Notes under the pieces: generated by a model
The model's database searches: none
Seen by the model: the letters and a program-made list of their open reading frames with translations, nothing else
Told to the model about the DNA's origin: nothing
DNA from: Diphasiastrum complanatum
Taxonomy: Eukaryota; Streptophyta; Lycopodiopsida; Lycopodiales; Lycopodiaceae
Assembly (NCBI GenBank): GCA_029204225.1
Contig: CM055100.1
Location: 15,057,623-15,121,622, forward strand
Direction of reading: 5' to 3'
Length of the DNA stretch: 64,000 nt
Program-made: the position numbers and the translations under genes
Shown: positions 1 through 12,316 of the stretch, piece by piece
Layout: each line of letters opens with the position of its first letter
Numbering within the stretch: position 1 is the stretch's first letter

Positions 1-330
1 GCCGTGGACAGGCTTTCGGACTATTGACGTGGACGTCGGATTCCGACGTCCACGTTGGATTACAAGTTATTTTTTTTTGAAAAATTATGTTAGGCCATAT
101 CCACGTCTGAATGTCAAAATTTGACATGTCAGATTCTGACGGGCCTTTAAAAAATTGGTTTTCGCCCATATTTCCCGATCACCGGACTTTGATTTTTGGA
201 TTTTTTACTTGGACGTCATATTCTGACGTGTCGGATTGCGACAGATTATAAAATTTTAAAAAATACGTCGGATGCCCATGTCGGAATCTGTGCGATATGT
301 TATTGTGTCGCGACAGGAACAACATTGAAT
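1..330. repeat. CGTCGGA-rich imperfect palindromic repeats, possible CACTA subterminal region
   Basis: The stretch is built from scattered variants of GTCGGATT and CGACGTC in both orientations. Positions 27-55 form a perfect inverted repeat with 14-base arms (ACGTGGACGTCGGA and its complement) around one T. The same motif set recurs at 26608-26945. Dense short direct and inverted motifs such as ACGTCGCAAT are typical of subterminal regions of plant CACTA elements; assignment to that class is inference. No coding sequence is seen. Confidence 0.5.
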
Positions 331-491
331 CCCAACATAGTATCGGAGATATTGTTCTGATTTCAGTATGTATTTAGAGCTGACATTATCAGAACGACCA
401 TTTTGATAATTGTTTTTAGTCATATTAATCTACTATCTGCATAACACTCACCCTGAAATTCCGAATGGATTTGCACCCACAGTCTGCTCTA
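331..491 (+). other. leader upstream of copia A1, possible primer-site remnant
   Basis: No gene. A segment near 384-398 (ATTATCAGAACGACCAT) closely matches one near 23010 beside the related LTR at 21998. It sits where a primer binding site would lie just ahead of the gag start at 492. The 5' LTR itself is absent. Confidence 0.35.
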
Positions 492-2454
492 ATGGTAGAC
501 AAAATCGATGGTTCGAATTACCACCTATAGAACTTCAAGATGAGAGTGGTACTGATGTCCAAGATGAGAGTGGTATTGATGGCCAAGGAACTATGGGAAA
601 TAGTCGCTGGAATCGAACTACTTCCCACCATCAATGAACAAGCCATTTCCAAATGAAAGCTCAAGGATGGCAAGGCTTTCGTCTTGATCTTTTAACATCT
701 CCGACACACAGATTGGTCATATCAGAAAAGCCCAATCCTCAAAAGAAGGTTGGGATATATTAAAGACATTATACAAAGTGAGAGATGTCACTTCAAAGTT
801 GCATTTGAGGAGAAAGTTCTTCTCACTTAGAATGTCAGATATCAATTCTGTTCAAAATCACATAAATGAGTTGAAGACTCAATTAGAGTAGATGGCAGCA
901 ATAGGTTCAGTAGTCGAAGACTCTGACACTGTTATGACCTTATTGTCTAGTTTGCCATCCTCTTATGAAAATTGGGTGATGATGATAACCATACACTCAG
1001 ATATAACATGGTCTAGAGTCTTAATCATGCTGCTGCAGGAGGAAATAAGAAGGAATGGAGCATCCTCATGCTCCATCAATGACTCATAGACATTATTCTT
1101 GAAGAAGAACACCAGGAAGCAACAGAAGAAGAAAGTTGTCTGACAAACCGACAAAAATCATAAGCAGACACAGAAAACCCAGAATCAGCCACCTACTCAG
1201 AACAAGAAAAGACTCTTCTGTACATATTGCAAGAGGGCAAACCATGAAATCCAGGGTTGTCGAATCTTGAAGCTCAAGAACAACAACAAGAAGCAACCAG
1301 GCCAACAAGCCCATGTAGGCAACACGAAGCAAAAGAACCAAGAAAATGATGATGAGCAGGAAGTCTTCATGGTGAGCCATTGCCATGACGAACAATCGGA
1401 GGAATGGTTCCTCGATTCCGAAGCAATGCGACACACGACAAGCCATCAAGAATAGTTCATTGATTATTCGGCCTACAACATGAAGAATTTCGTTCGTCTC
1501 GGAGACAACAGCTCCCACATAATTGAAGGTAAAGGTATTGTTAGGATGAATTTTCAGAATGGAATGTCAAAACCTGTACCAAATGTATTGTATGTCCCAA
1601 ACCTAACAACAAATTTGTTGTCTTTCAGTTGAATCACAGATCTAGGACATAGGGTAAAGTTTCAAACATATTCATATCAAGTTCTTGACAAGAGCGGGAG
1701 AGTTCTTGCACTCGGAAAGAGACAAGGATATCTCTATAGGCTTAGTCATTGAAATACTGTGATTGATCGTGCTTTAAGCAATTCAACATCTGTTAATAAA
1801 GAATTGACTTGACATTATAGAATTGGTCACCTTAATCATTTATCGATAGGTAAGATGTCTAAGCATTCTTCAGTTCTTGAGACTACCAAATTGTCGACCC
1901 TCCTATTCGCCAAAGTTGTATTATAGGAAAGAAGACAAGAAGGCCATTTAAGTCAAATGAAGAACTAGCATGATCCACTGGAAAGCTCTTATCAGAGTTA
2001 TTAGATATGTACGAGCCATTGTAGACCTTTGTATCTGCTATGGTGATAGAGATACATCTGATATCCATACTCTTCATGGATATACAGATGCAAATGGGAC
2101 AGGTGAAATTGGCACCAGAAAATTGACTTTTAGATACGTCTTGCTGATCAACAATGGTTCAATATCTTGGAGTAGTCGAAAACAAATCTCCATCACAATG
2201 TCATCTACAAAATCAGAATACATTATAGCCTCTTAAACTGCCAAGAGACAATCTTGTTGAGGAATTTATTGTTTGACATTGGTCTCAACAATCTACTCCA
2301 ACAATGATACAATGCGACAATCAGAGTGCTATCACATTATCGATCAATCCTAGGCTTAACACTAGGAACAAGCACATCGAGATTAAGCACAAGAATTTTT
2401 GTGCCATCTTGAATTTGATTATCAAGGCATTCCAAGAGCCAGATCAAGTGGGGG
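492..2454 (+). pseudogene. Ty1/copia A1 gag-pol, degenerate and internally deleted
   Basis: Reading frames on the plus strand give, in order: a gag start (ATG 492, NY..W motif region), the UBN2-like gag middle (near 890-1080), a CCHC knuckle (CTYCKRANHEIQGC, near 1220), an aspartic protease with DSEA instead of DSGA (codon 1420-1422), the GAG_pre-integrase segment (to about 1935), then RNase H (1970-2440) ending at a polypurine tract, GTGGGGG. Most of integrase and all of reverse transcriptase are missing, with the junction near 1965. Stops include TAG at 528 (expected Trp), TGA at 1630 (expected Arg) and TGA at 1810 (expected Trp). A 24-bp tandem duplication lies at 537-584. The element cannot be functional; family assignment is firm. 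Confidence 0.85.
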
Positions 2455-3229
<775 letters not shown>

Positions 3230-3231
<2 letters not shown>

Positions 3232-3915
3232 GAACAAGCATAAAATGAGAGAATGTGAGGTAGATTAGAAGAATTTGCTTATAATAATCATTCAATTATG
3301 CAATATAGTGTTATTTTTCAATTGCTTGTGCATGTGACAAAAATATTCAAAAAAAAGAGAGCAAGCATTTTAAGAGCGAGCAATTGCACGTTTGCACTTA
3401 AGCTTCAAGTGAGATCGGTGAGTTGTGTTGTTTCAATTTTTATTATTATTGGAAAACGTTATCTAACATAGTAAGAAATTAAATGTAATTCATCATTTTC
3501 ATTTTGTTCAAAGCAATATCGTATTTTACCGAATACACTAGCAATTAGTTAATATGCAAAGGTGAAATGTAGATAATTTAAATTCCCAATCCTAGGAAGG
3601 TGTGTAGCCCTTACTTTTCTCCCGTTAAAGGCAAGGTTCTAATCTTTCCAACTTGCATGGAAAAATCTATATGCCGAAGGGAGGGAATATGTGGTGACAT
3701 TCTGAAATAGGACATCACCGCAAGGTTCGGGTGTTATAATTATTACATTCAACTGTATCTATAAAAGTATACATAAAAAGTATTGCGATGAATATTAAAA
3801 AAAAATGAATGCAAGTGAATTTAAGTATTAATAATCATAGATCATTCTCATCATTTACGTCATTCTCATCATCACACAAGTCTTGACACTCATCTGAATC
3901 TAGGTCTAGGTATAA
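3230..3915. other. no gene recognised
   Basis: AT-rich DNA with short homopolymers. A minus-strand acidic tail (about 3840-3915) could be the out-of-frame end of the neighbouring CACTA transposase. No RNA gene or repeat unit was identified. Confidence 0.5.
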
Positions 3916-4713
3916 TCATAAATTTCCGATCATGTCTCTTTGATGATGTGAGCTACCCTCATATTCAATCTCCTCTTCTTCTAATTCTATCTCGTCCAAA
4001 TATGGGGCCCTCAAATTACCCCCAATCTGGTCTTGTACGATCGTAGGAATCTCATCATTTCCATTTGTACCTTCTTCTGCTATCATTTCGACATCATTTG
4101 GAGTTTGGATGAGTGGTTCAGGTTCTTCCAAAACGTCGCCAAAATTGGGTGGTGGTTCGTCGTGTGTATCCAATTCAACAATATCTTTTCCTTCAAACAC
4201 ACGTCGTTTTCTTGCATTAAGTTGGATCACATACTACCATCTTGGGTCTATTCGATCTGGATGGAATATAATCTGCCAAAGAATTATAAAAAATTAAGTT
4301 AGTCTTATAAGATTGATACATAAATAATTGGATTACGAATATTAATGACATTGGAATTTTAGAGTCTCACTTGTTTGCAATGTCGTGGCAATACTAAAGT
4401 TTCATGAGAGTCCATCGATATACATTTTGTTGAATCGATTTGGATTTTTTTTTAGTTATCATTTCTAATCGTGGCATTGCTTCCACGAAAGATGACCTTA
4501 AACCATTTTATGTCAAAAATAAAATATTTGTCGTTAGTCTCGTAATCGACTTCATAAATATGTTGCAATGTGCCGACATAGTCTAGGTCGTCCGAAATGA
4601 CATTAGGGTCCCTCACATTAGAACAACTCTCTTGTTGAAAGCTGGCCATTATACCACAATCACATGTACGTCGCTTGTTGTCAACTCTCTCAACATGGTA
4701 ATGGTGTCCATAT
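3916..4713 (-). pseudogene. CACTA (En/Spm) transposase C-terminal part with DUF4216
   Basis: On the minus strand 4713-4452 encodes a DUF4216-type segment (core VGTLQHIYEVDY then FDIKWFKV) typical of the C-terminal region of plant TNP2 transposases. A second piece at 4300-3916 carries a PRW then VIQLNARKRRVF stretch and an acidic tail. A TAG near 4236 sits where the family normally reads through, probably CAG to TAG. The 5' end of the exon continues on the far side of the copia insertion, at 10776 onward. This is the older host element into which copia B jumped. Confidence 0.75.
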
Positions 4714-4987
4714 ACTTATAATTTGTTTTGCACAGGAACACAGATCATGCTATACAGTAACACAAACAGAAAACACTCTCCACAGCAAGCTCACATAGCA
4801 ACTGTATTTCTCAAAATGAAATTACACTATACATATAGTTATTCACTCAGGCAACCCATGCATGACCCAAGTTGTCGTTGGCGGGACGCGTGTCCCATCG
4901 ACTTGCCTCGTGGTGAGGCCAACTGATCCTTATCAACTGATAGGACCCACAATACAGTAGCATAGTGATTCTACTTTAATTCTAACT
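4714..4987 (-). repeat. 3' LTR of copia B
   Basis: 274 bp, aligned without gaps to 10501-10774 at about 91% identity. In element orientation the termini read AGTTAG...TAAGT rather than the usual TG...CA. It is bounded by CATAT on the outside and by a purine-rich tract (AAGGGAGAG, 4988-4996) on the inside. Confidence 0.9.
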
Positions 4988-5000
4988 CTCTCCCTTAAAG
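4988..5000 (-). other. polypurine tract of copia B
   Basis: The minus strand reads TTTAAGGGAGAG immediately before the 3' LTR, where plus-strand DNA synthesis would be primed. Confidence 0.7.
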
Positions 5001-5040
5001 TAAAGTCTACTTTTTATATAGTCATATACATAGCTTTAAG

Positions 5041-8000
5041 TCAACAAACTTTAAGTACAGAAAGCTTTAATCTAAACTTTTCAAACTTTTCTCCAACAAG
5101 TGGCTTAGTGAAAATATCAGCTAGTTATTCTTCTGTGCTACAATGAACAACATGAATTTCATGACTCAGCAGCCTCTCACGTATAAAGTGATACTGAATA
5201 TCAATGTGTTTAGTTCTCGCATGGAACATTGGATTTTTTGCTATCTGAATGCCAGTCTGACTGTCGCTATGTAATGTCGTGAGATTTTTCTGCTTCATGC
5301 CAACTTCTTCCAAGATTTGTCTCAACCATATAGCTTCTTGTGTTGCACTACACATTGCCTTATACTCTGCTTCTGTGGTGGATAGAACAATTGTACTTTG
5401 CTTCTTACTAGACCAGGAAAAGCAACTACCACAAAACTGGAATACATACCCTTTGGTGGATCTATGATCATCATAGTTGCCTCCCCAATCCGCATCCACA
5501 TAGCCACACAACTCAGGTAAACCATCATGCTTCGTGTAAATCAAGCCATACTCTAAAGTGCCTTTCACATAACGCAAAATGCGTTTAGCTGCCTTCCAAT
5601 GCGTTTCCGTAGGTGCTGCCATAAACTGACTTACAATGCCAACAACATAGCATATATCTGGTCTAGTCATGGTAAGGTAAATCAAGCTCCCTACTAACTG
5701 CCTATACAACGTAGCATCAAATGACTGTGACTCATCAAGCTTAGAAAACTTTTTACCTAGTTCAATAGGAGTATTCACTGGTTTGCAATCCTGCAACCTA
5801 AACCTGTGCAACAACTCTTTGACATACTTCACCTGTGTTAAACCCACTTCGTGTCCTTTTTGCCACTCCTCTACTCCAAGGCAATAATGCATCAGACTGA
5901 GATCTGTCATCTTGAATTGTTTCATGAGGTCTTTCTTGATCATATCTATCATCTCTTGATTATTTCCCGTAATAATCAAGTCATCAACATAAAGAGCAAT
6001 CAAAGCAACCATACCATCAAAGCATAAGACATATAGATTTGGATCAGAATGTGTTCTCACCATCCCCTTTGGATGAAAGTAGGCATCAACCCTGCTATAC
6101 CACGCACGTGGTGCTTGTTTAAGACCATAAAACGATTTCTTCAAGCAACATACTTTATTTTCCTGTCCCTTCACTACAAAGCCTTCAGGTTGATCCATGA
6201 ACACCTCTTCTTCTAACTCACAATTTAGAAAAGCAGATTTCACATCCACCTGATGCAAAGGCCAACCAAAATGTGAAGCTAAAGCAACAAGTAGACGTAG
6301 AGTATTCCACTTACATACCGGTGCAAAGGTCTCCTCATAGTCGATGCCTTTACTTTGTGCATACTCTCTGATCACCAATCTTGCCTTGTGCTTTGCTATA
6401 CTACCATCTGCATGATACTTAGTCCTGTATACCCATTTGCAACCAATGAATTTCTTGCCAACTGGTGGTTCTACTAAGTCCCATGTGCTATGCTTAGCAG
6501 TTGACTCCATCTCCTCTCCCATGGCCTTAACCCAAATGTCATCATCCTTTGCTTCACCATAAGTCGAAGGTTCTTTGCTTTGAATAATGCTAGATAAGAG
6601 AGAATAATTTGCTTCATACCTTTCAGGTTGTGTCTTCTCTCTTGTTGATCTTCGTAGCTCTCCCTGGCTAGATGATCCTGGAAAGTCATCCATGTCGCGG
6701 CTCTCCAACAATCTCTCAAACCACTTAGGGAGCTTCCTGTCAGGTGATCGACTTTCTGGTAAAAATGCATCCCACGGTACATCCTTCTCCTTGCATTTGT
6801 CACCTGCAACTTCAATCCTTCTTGCACCAACAGGTTTGTCCCTACCTCTCCAACCTGTCTCTTGAGGTTGAGTAGTAGCATCTTGAGATGTATCCTCTTT
6901 TTCATCACTTGGAAGGTCAATGAATGGATCATCATCAGGTGGTATCCTCACTATACCATCTTTCCCACTGAATGTATCTATCTTCTCAGCATCCTCGTCT
7001 TCATACGTCTTGGATTCATCAAAGATAACATCACGACTTACATGAATTTTGTTTTCCACTGGATCAAAACATCTATAGCCTTTCACACGATCATCATATC
7101 CTAGGAACATACACTTGATAGCTTTTACATCAAGTTTACGTCTCTCTTCCTTAGGAATGTGTACAAAGGCCTTACATCCAAAGATTCGCAAGTGGTTCAC
7201 CTTTGGCTTCTTCTTCGTGAATGCTTCCTCAGGTGTTATCTTTGGTATGGCAATGGTAGGACTTCTATTTTGAAGATAGACTGCTGTACTACATGCTTCT
7301 GACCAAAAATGTTTTGGTAGTTTCATCTCAGCTAACATAGATCTAGCATTTTCCACAATCATACGATTCTTGCGCTCAGCTACACCATTGAGAGCAGGAG
7401 TATGAGCTTGCATAAATTGTCTTTTAATCCCACATTGATCACAAAGATCATTGAAGTCATTAGACTTGTACTCACCTCCACTATCTGATCTTAGGACTTT
7501 GATCTTCCTACCTGTCTGATTTTTGACCAATGCTTTGAAGCTCTTGAAGTTGTCAAATGCATCTGATTTCTTCTTCAAGAAGTAGATCCACGTCTTACGT
7601 GACATATCATCAATAAAGGTCATGAAATAGAAGGCTTTACCTAAGGACATGGTCCTCATAGGCCCACATAAATATGTGTGAATTAAATCCAGGATGTTCT
7701 TTGCTCTTGCAACACCACCTTTATTGAACTTCTCTCGATGCTGCTTCCTATATACACAAGATTCGCACATCGATTTCAAGTGATCTTCTATGGTAGGCAA
7801 TCCTGTTACCATCTCCAATCTTCTCATCAAACTGAGACTTCCCAAGTTCAAGTGACCAAGCCTCTTATGCCACAACTCAGTTTGCGATGGAATGGATGAT
7901 ACGAGTCCATGTTGCCTCTTGATTGTAGCATTCAACCTGTACAACTTAGTATTGGGTTCCCTTACTCCATCCGCAATAACTTTGAACTTTTGGTTCACAT

Positions 8001-8310
8001 CCTTCACAAAGCAACGATCATGGGCAAATTCTACTTTCAACTTTTGATCAGTAATGACTCCAACAGAAAGTAGATTTTTCTTCAAACCTGGTACGTAAAG
8101 TACCTCCCTGATCATCCTGCTTTTGCCATCAGGTAGTTGGATTGAAATGGTGTCTATCCCCTTGATCTTGCACACCTCACCATTTTCTTGTGAAACGGAG
8201 ATTCTGTTATCCAACACTTTCAAGCTACTGAACCAATTCTTGTTACTTGTCATGTGTCTTGTGGCTCCCGAGTCAATATACCATGCTTGATCATCTTGAT
8301 TAGATGACAA
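5041..8310 (-). pseudogene. copia B pol: protease, integrase, reverse transcriptase, RNase H
   Basis: One long frame of 1,061 codons (8310-5125). Protease WYIDSGATRH lies at residues 10-19, then a GAG_pre-integrase region with LWHKRLGHLN, and an integrase core with SDSGGEY and NGVAERKNR. Reverse transcriptase has LHQVDVKSAFL, YGLKQAPRAWY and YVDD (codons 5980-5991). RNase H has DADWGG and TEAEYKA. A TAA at 5125-5127, probably from CAA, interrupts the C-terminus; the frame then continues through a DIFTKPL motif to TGA at 5041. The first integrase Asp (usual HTDLCGP) is Tyr here (codon 7672-7674), which should abolish integration. Order PR-INT-RT-RH confirms copia type. Confidence 0.93.
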
Positions 8311-9235
8311 TGCAGATATGAAGATGCTAGAGTCTTCAATCTCACCCTCATCGACAAGGTTACCTGCTTGTTTTGGTTTTCCCTTGTCTTGTTCCGCCAG
8401 GAATTTGCAACATTCACTCTTCCAATGGCCCTTTTTACCACAATGGAAGCACTTGCCTTTTTTCTTGGTCTTACTGGAAGATCCCTCATCCTCCTGAGAC
8501 TTGACGAATTGGTGCTTAGACTTCTTCTTACCCTTGACCTTGCCTTGCTTTTGGCGTGTCGCAAGTTCCTTGATCGTCAGTATTTTGACATCTAGCTTTC
8601 ACCAATTCTTGTCGTTGCTCTTTCTGCATCAAGATTCCTGTGAGCTCGTCAAAGATTGGCATTCTTTCTCTTGATGCTATTCCACTTACAAACATCTGAT
8701 AGGGTTTTGAAATGCCACACAATGCATTGTGCACCAGCTCCACATCACGTATGCGCTCACCAATAGAATGCAGTTCATCCCTCATTGTCTTGATTCTGGT
8801 CATGTACGTTTGAATGTGCTCTCCTTGCTCCATGTGGGCACTATTCAGCTTTGACTTCAGAAACATGATTCTAGACAGATTTGATGTCTCAAACTATTCC
8901 TTTAGCACATCCCATGCCTGTCTGGGTGTAGCAACATCACAAATGTGGGTAATGATGTGATCCTTTAATGACAAATTAATGAAGGTCAAAGCTTTCCTCA
9001 TCTTTTTGTCGAACACTTTGATATCCGCTTCATTTGGCGGCCATCTCTCATCACCTGTGATGACTTCCCACACGTCTTTCTCTATCGGTATGTTTTTCAT
9101 TTTGAATTTCCACACTGCATAGTTGGAAATCCCGTCCAATTTGCTACTTTCACTCAAAATGGACTCTCCCATGTTTGTCATCGCAAAACTGCTTGAAACT
9201 TCTGCCATAGGCCAAAAACAGTATGCCAAGGCCAA
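8311..9235 (-). pseudogene. copia B gag
   Basis: The likely start is the Met at about 9208 (MAEVSS) or 9235. The N-terminal NYAVWKFKMK motif is intact here, unlike in four other gag copies in the window. The UBN2 region follows, with TAG at about 8891 (from CAG or similar). A frameshift near 8590 precedes a basic segment and one CCHC knuckle (CFHCGKKGHWKSEC, near 8450). After the frameshift the frame runs into pol, so gag and pol were one polyprotein. Confidence 0.85.
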
Positions 9236-10488
9236 CAGTGATGTCAGAGGCTGAAAATAATGACTTGCACTTTTTCCCTTACCAGGCTACTCGTCGCTTT
9301 TCCAACAATTTGAAAGCCAAATCGACGTCGCCTTCAAAAATGCATTCAGTTGTCAACTCCCAACTACGTGCCTAGTGGAATGGTGATATCACTTTTGGTG
9401 CACTCCGAACACTTTCTCCACTGCAATCACTCTGTTTTGTTGTACCGCATTGCAGGTACAGTCCAGGTGCCCTTCGTTTGGAGGTTATGGCCTTTCATTT
9501 GGGTCAAAACGGGCAAAGGACTCAAAAATAGAGATTTTCTTTGTTTTTGAACTGTTTCTTCACCTTGAAGAAACTTCACTCTTCACTTGTGAAGGGACCC
9601 AGCTCCCATTTCAATATAAATTTTTTTTAATGAAGTTGAAGGCCAAAATGCACTTCACTTCTTTAGGGCCCTCTTCAACAACCCTTCAGACTCCATTCAA
9701 TGGTTGATTCTCATCCAACTGTGGATATCCCTCTTGGGTAGCACTAACTGAGCCGTTGATCTTGTAACTTCTCTATCCAACGGATCTGAGCACTCTTGTG
9801 CACTAATGGAGAGTCTTGTAAGTGCTATCCACTTCAAAGCACTATGTCATTTCCTTGGTTCCACGCGCGAACTGAGTCGCGACCTCCCTGCTCATGGCTA
9901 GCTTCCCTCTCTTTACAAGGCTATGGCTGTCCTGAAGATTCCTCAACAATCTCTCTCTCTCTCTCTTTGAGTCATGGCTATCCACGACCTCTTCTGATCA
10001 GACTGGCATTGCTAGGACGCCCTCCTCTGGATTTTTACAGCTTGCAAAATGGATCAGTATAGAGAGAAATCTCTGATTTTGTGCTCCCAACCCCCAGACC
10101 AAAGTTTTTCACACAAATATATTCTTGGCTTCCAATTCACAGTGTTCTGACAGGTTTATCCTCTTGCTCCAAGGTTGCCCTACTGCTAGAACTCTGATGC
10201 TTCAATCCATTTGTCAAACGATGTCCGATTGAATGCACACTGACTGCAAACACCAAATAGCCTGCTTCAAAATTTCAAAATTTCGTTTGTTGAGGTTTTG
10301 ATTCAGCCGACAACCCTTGTCTCTGAATCCTCACACAGTCTCAAGCTCATCAAGCTTCTCTGTGCTAAACTCTCTGCATCAGTGTTTCTCCTTCCGTCTT
10401 CAATCCACCGTAAACCCCGAACTCTCAGAAGACAACTCTCTCGAAGCTCTCTTCAATGGCAATGTTGTACTGTGTACCTCCCTGTACG
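9236..10488 (-). other. long 5' leader of copia B
   Basis: About 1.25 kb lies between primer site and gag with no coding signal. It contains a short CT run (about 9952-9967) and many small non-conserved frames. It is unusually long for a copia leader. Confidence 0.6.
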
Positions 10489-10500
10489 GCTCTGATACCA
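10489..10500 (-). other. primer binding site of copia B
   Basis: The minus strand reads TGGTATCAGAGC, the classical plant copia site complementary to the 3' end of initiator methionine tRNA, touching the LTR end with no gap. Confidence 0.92.
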
Positions 10501-10774
10501 ACTTAGAATTTGCTTTGCATAGGAACACAGATCATGCTACACAGTAGCACAGACAGAAAATACTTTCCGCAACAAGCTCACATAGCAACTGTATTTCTCA
10601 AAATGAAATTACACTGTATATATAGTTGTTCACTCAGGCAACCCATGCATGACCTAGGTTGTCATTGGCGGGACACGTGTCCCTTCGACTTGCCTCATGG
10701 CGAGGCCAACTGATCCTTATCAACTGATAGGACCCATAGTACAGTAGCACAATGATTCTACTTTAATTCTAACT
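10501..10774 (-). repeat. 5' LTR of copia B
   Basis: Same length as the 3' LTR. It carries a TATA-like element (minus strand CTATATATACAG, about 10613-10625) that would drive transcription towards gag. Confidence 0.9.
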
Positions 10775-10779
10775 CATAT
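10775..10779. repeat. target-site duplication of copia B (partner 4709-4713)
   Basis: CATAT occurs immediately outside each LTR. Removing the element plus one copy restores a continuous CACTA exon frame across the site. Confidence 0.8.
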
Positions 10780-12230
10780 GCCCACATGGTAGTGTATGAT
10801 GTATACTAAAACACAAAAAAAAAAACAACAGTTAGAAATACTATTCATATATTGAGTAGTACAAAAATAAAACTTCACAAAAACAATATTACACTAACCT
10901 TCCATCCACATCCACGAACAAATTCCCATTCTAATTCGGTCACTTATTCTCCGTTTTCGGATGCTTTTAGCATCATATCACTTTTTGTGGCACTTTATCC
11001 CCGTGTACGTCATCTCGAAAACGTGAAGCGTTACACATTGGACATTGAAGCTTTTCTGCATGCTCACCTCTATATAGAACATGGTCTTCTGGACATGCAT
11101 GTATTGTGTCGTAATCCATTCCAAGCACAATCATCATATTTTGTGCTTCTTTTCGTGTTTTAGGTATCACATTTTCTTTTGGAATTATTCGTCGATGCAA
11201 CAACCTAAAAAAAGAGCAATGTGAGTTGTTAGAAAAGAAAAAAAAATAACTTAATGTAAATGTGCTATAAAGTACAATAGTTGTTTTATGCGTTAAGTAC
11301 CTGAATAAAGATGTCACGCTACGATCACACCATTTGTATATTGCTTGAAGGTTTAGAATGAGAATTGACGTAGCTAGTCTCAAAATGGATGCTACAGTAT
11401 ATAAAGGAGTGTATGCCTCCTTGCGCAATAGAATCTCATCTTCATCCATCTCAAATTGTTCGTGATCTCCATTTTTATCAGAATATACATGCATAACATC
11501 ATTCTCATTTGTTTCAAAGTAAGATTCAAATATGTTGTGCATTGCTTCATCGTGTTGCACCTCATCATCATAATCATTAGAATCAAGTTGATTACTCTTT
11601 TTTCCAATTGTGTTTGCCTCTTCAATTTGTTTCATTCTTTGTTTTCTCTTGTCTATCAAAACTTGACGTTGATTTTAACTAAACACGGATGGATCAACTC
11701 CGTGGAATGGCATTCGATGTATTGGCTACACACATGAAACAAATTCCATAAGTGACGTATATAGATTGACAAAGATTATAATAAAAAAAATCATATAAAG
11801 TTAATAAACCTCAACGTCTTCTAAATTCGATGGTTGACCTCCTTCTTTTTGTCCAAACTTCCACAAATAATTTTCAACAATGCGTCTTTCACGCATCTTT
11901 TGCCCATCACACTTGGCGCACCATAATTTATTTTGAAAATAATTTTTCTACGAGAAACAAAAATCAAGTACATGTCATTTTAGCAAAATAGTTTAACTTA
12001 TAATAACAAAGTCTTTATGAACAAGAAAACATGCATGTTTATTACTTACCTTCTTAACTTGAGTAGTGTCTTCATCGCTAGACTGATCTGAATGTAATTC
12101 ATCTCGTTGTGATAAATTGCATATATGCACAAGTAGAAAACATCTTTTGCATCTTGGTGCAGGCTCTAAACGCATATCTATCTCTTCTTTTGTTATCCAG
12201 GTATGAAAGTCCAAATCCAATATGCATTAA
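10776..12230 (-). pseudogene. CACTA (En/Spm) transposase N-terminal part, TNP2-like
   Basis: The minus-strand frame 11659-10973 contains LLHRRIIPKENVIPK, then IHACPEDHVLYRGE and CPMCNASR, the hallmark start of plant Transposase_21 (TNP2). An acidic upstream stretch and two more exonic pieces (about 11945-11820 with CAKC; 12220-11993) precede it, separated by apparent introns. The main catalytic region of Transposase_21 is missing between here and the DUF4216 part at 4713, so the CACTA gene had an internal deletion before or besides the copia insertion. Confidence 0.75.
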
Positions 12231-12316
12231 AGTTCTATAGTCGATTTTTTTTTATACTTCATTTCAATATATTAGGGTTTATTGTAATGTACTGTATGTT
12301 TATGAATGTAGTAATT

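Larger units (their letters stand above)
4714..10774 (-). mobile_element. Ty1/copia retrotransposon B, nearly full length, nested in a CACTA element
   Basis: Two 274-bp direct repeats (4714-4987 and 10501-10774) flank gag and pol in the minus orientation. A perfect primer binding site (complement of GCTCTGATACCA, 10489-10500) abuts the 5' LTR and a purine tract abuts the 3' LTR. The 5-bp CATAT occurs directly outside both LTRs (4709-4713, 10775-10779), and the flanks join into one CACTA exon frame. Structure and boundaries are therefore well supported. By eye the LTRs differ at 24 of 274 positions, 22 of them transitions. It is probably inactive: gag has a stop and a frameshift, pol ends early, and integrase lacks its first catalytic Asp. 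Confidence 0.93.

Noticed and set aside
1093-1518. 141-codon minus-strand frame, Leu/Val-rich
   Set aside because: Antisense shadow of copia A1 gag-protease.
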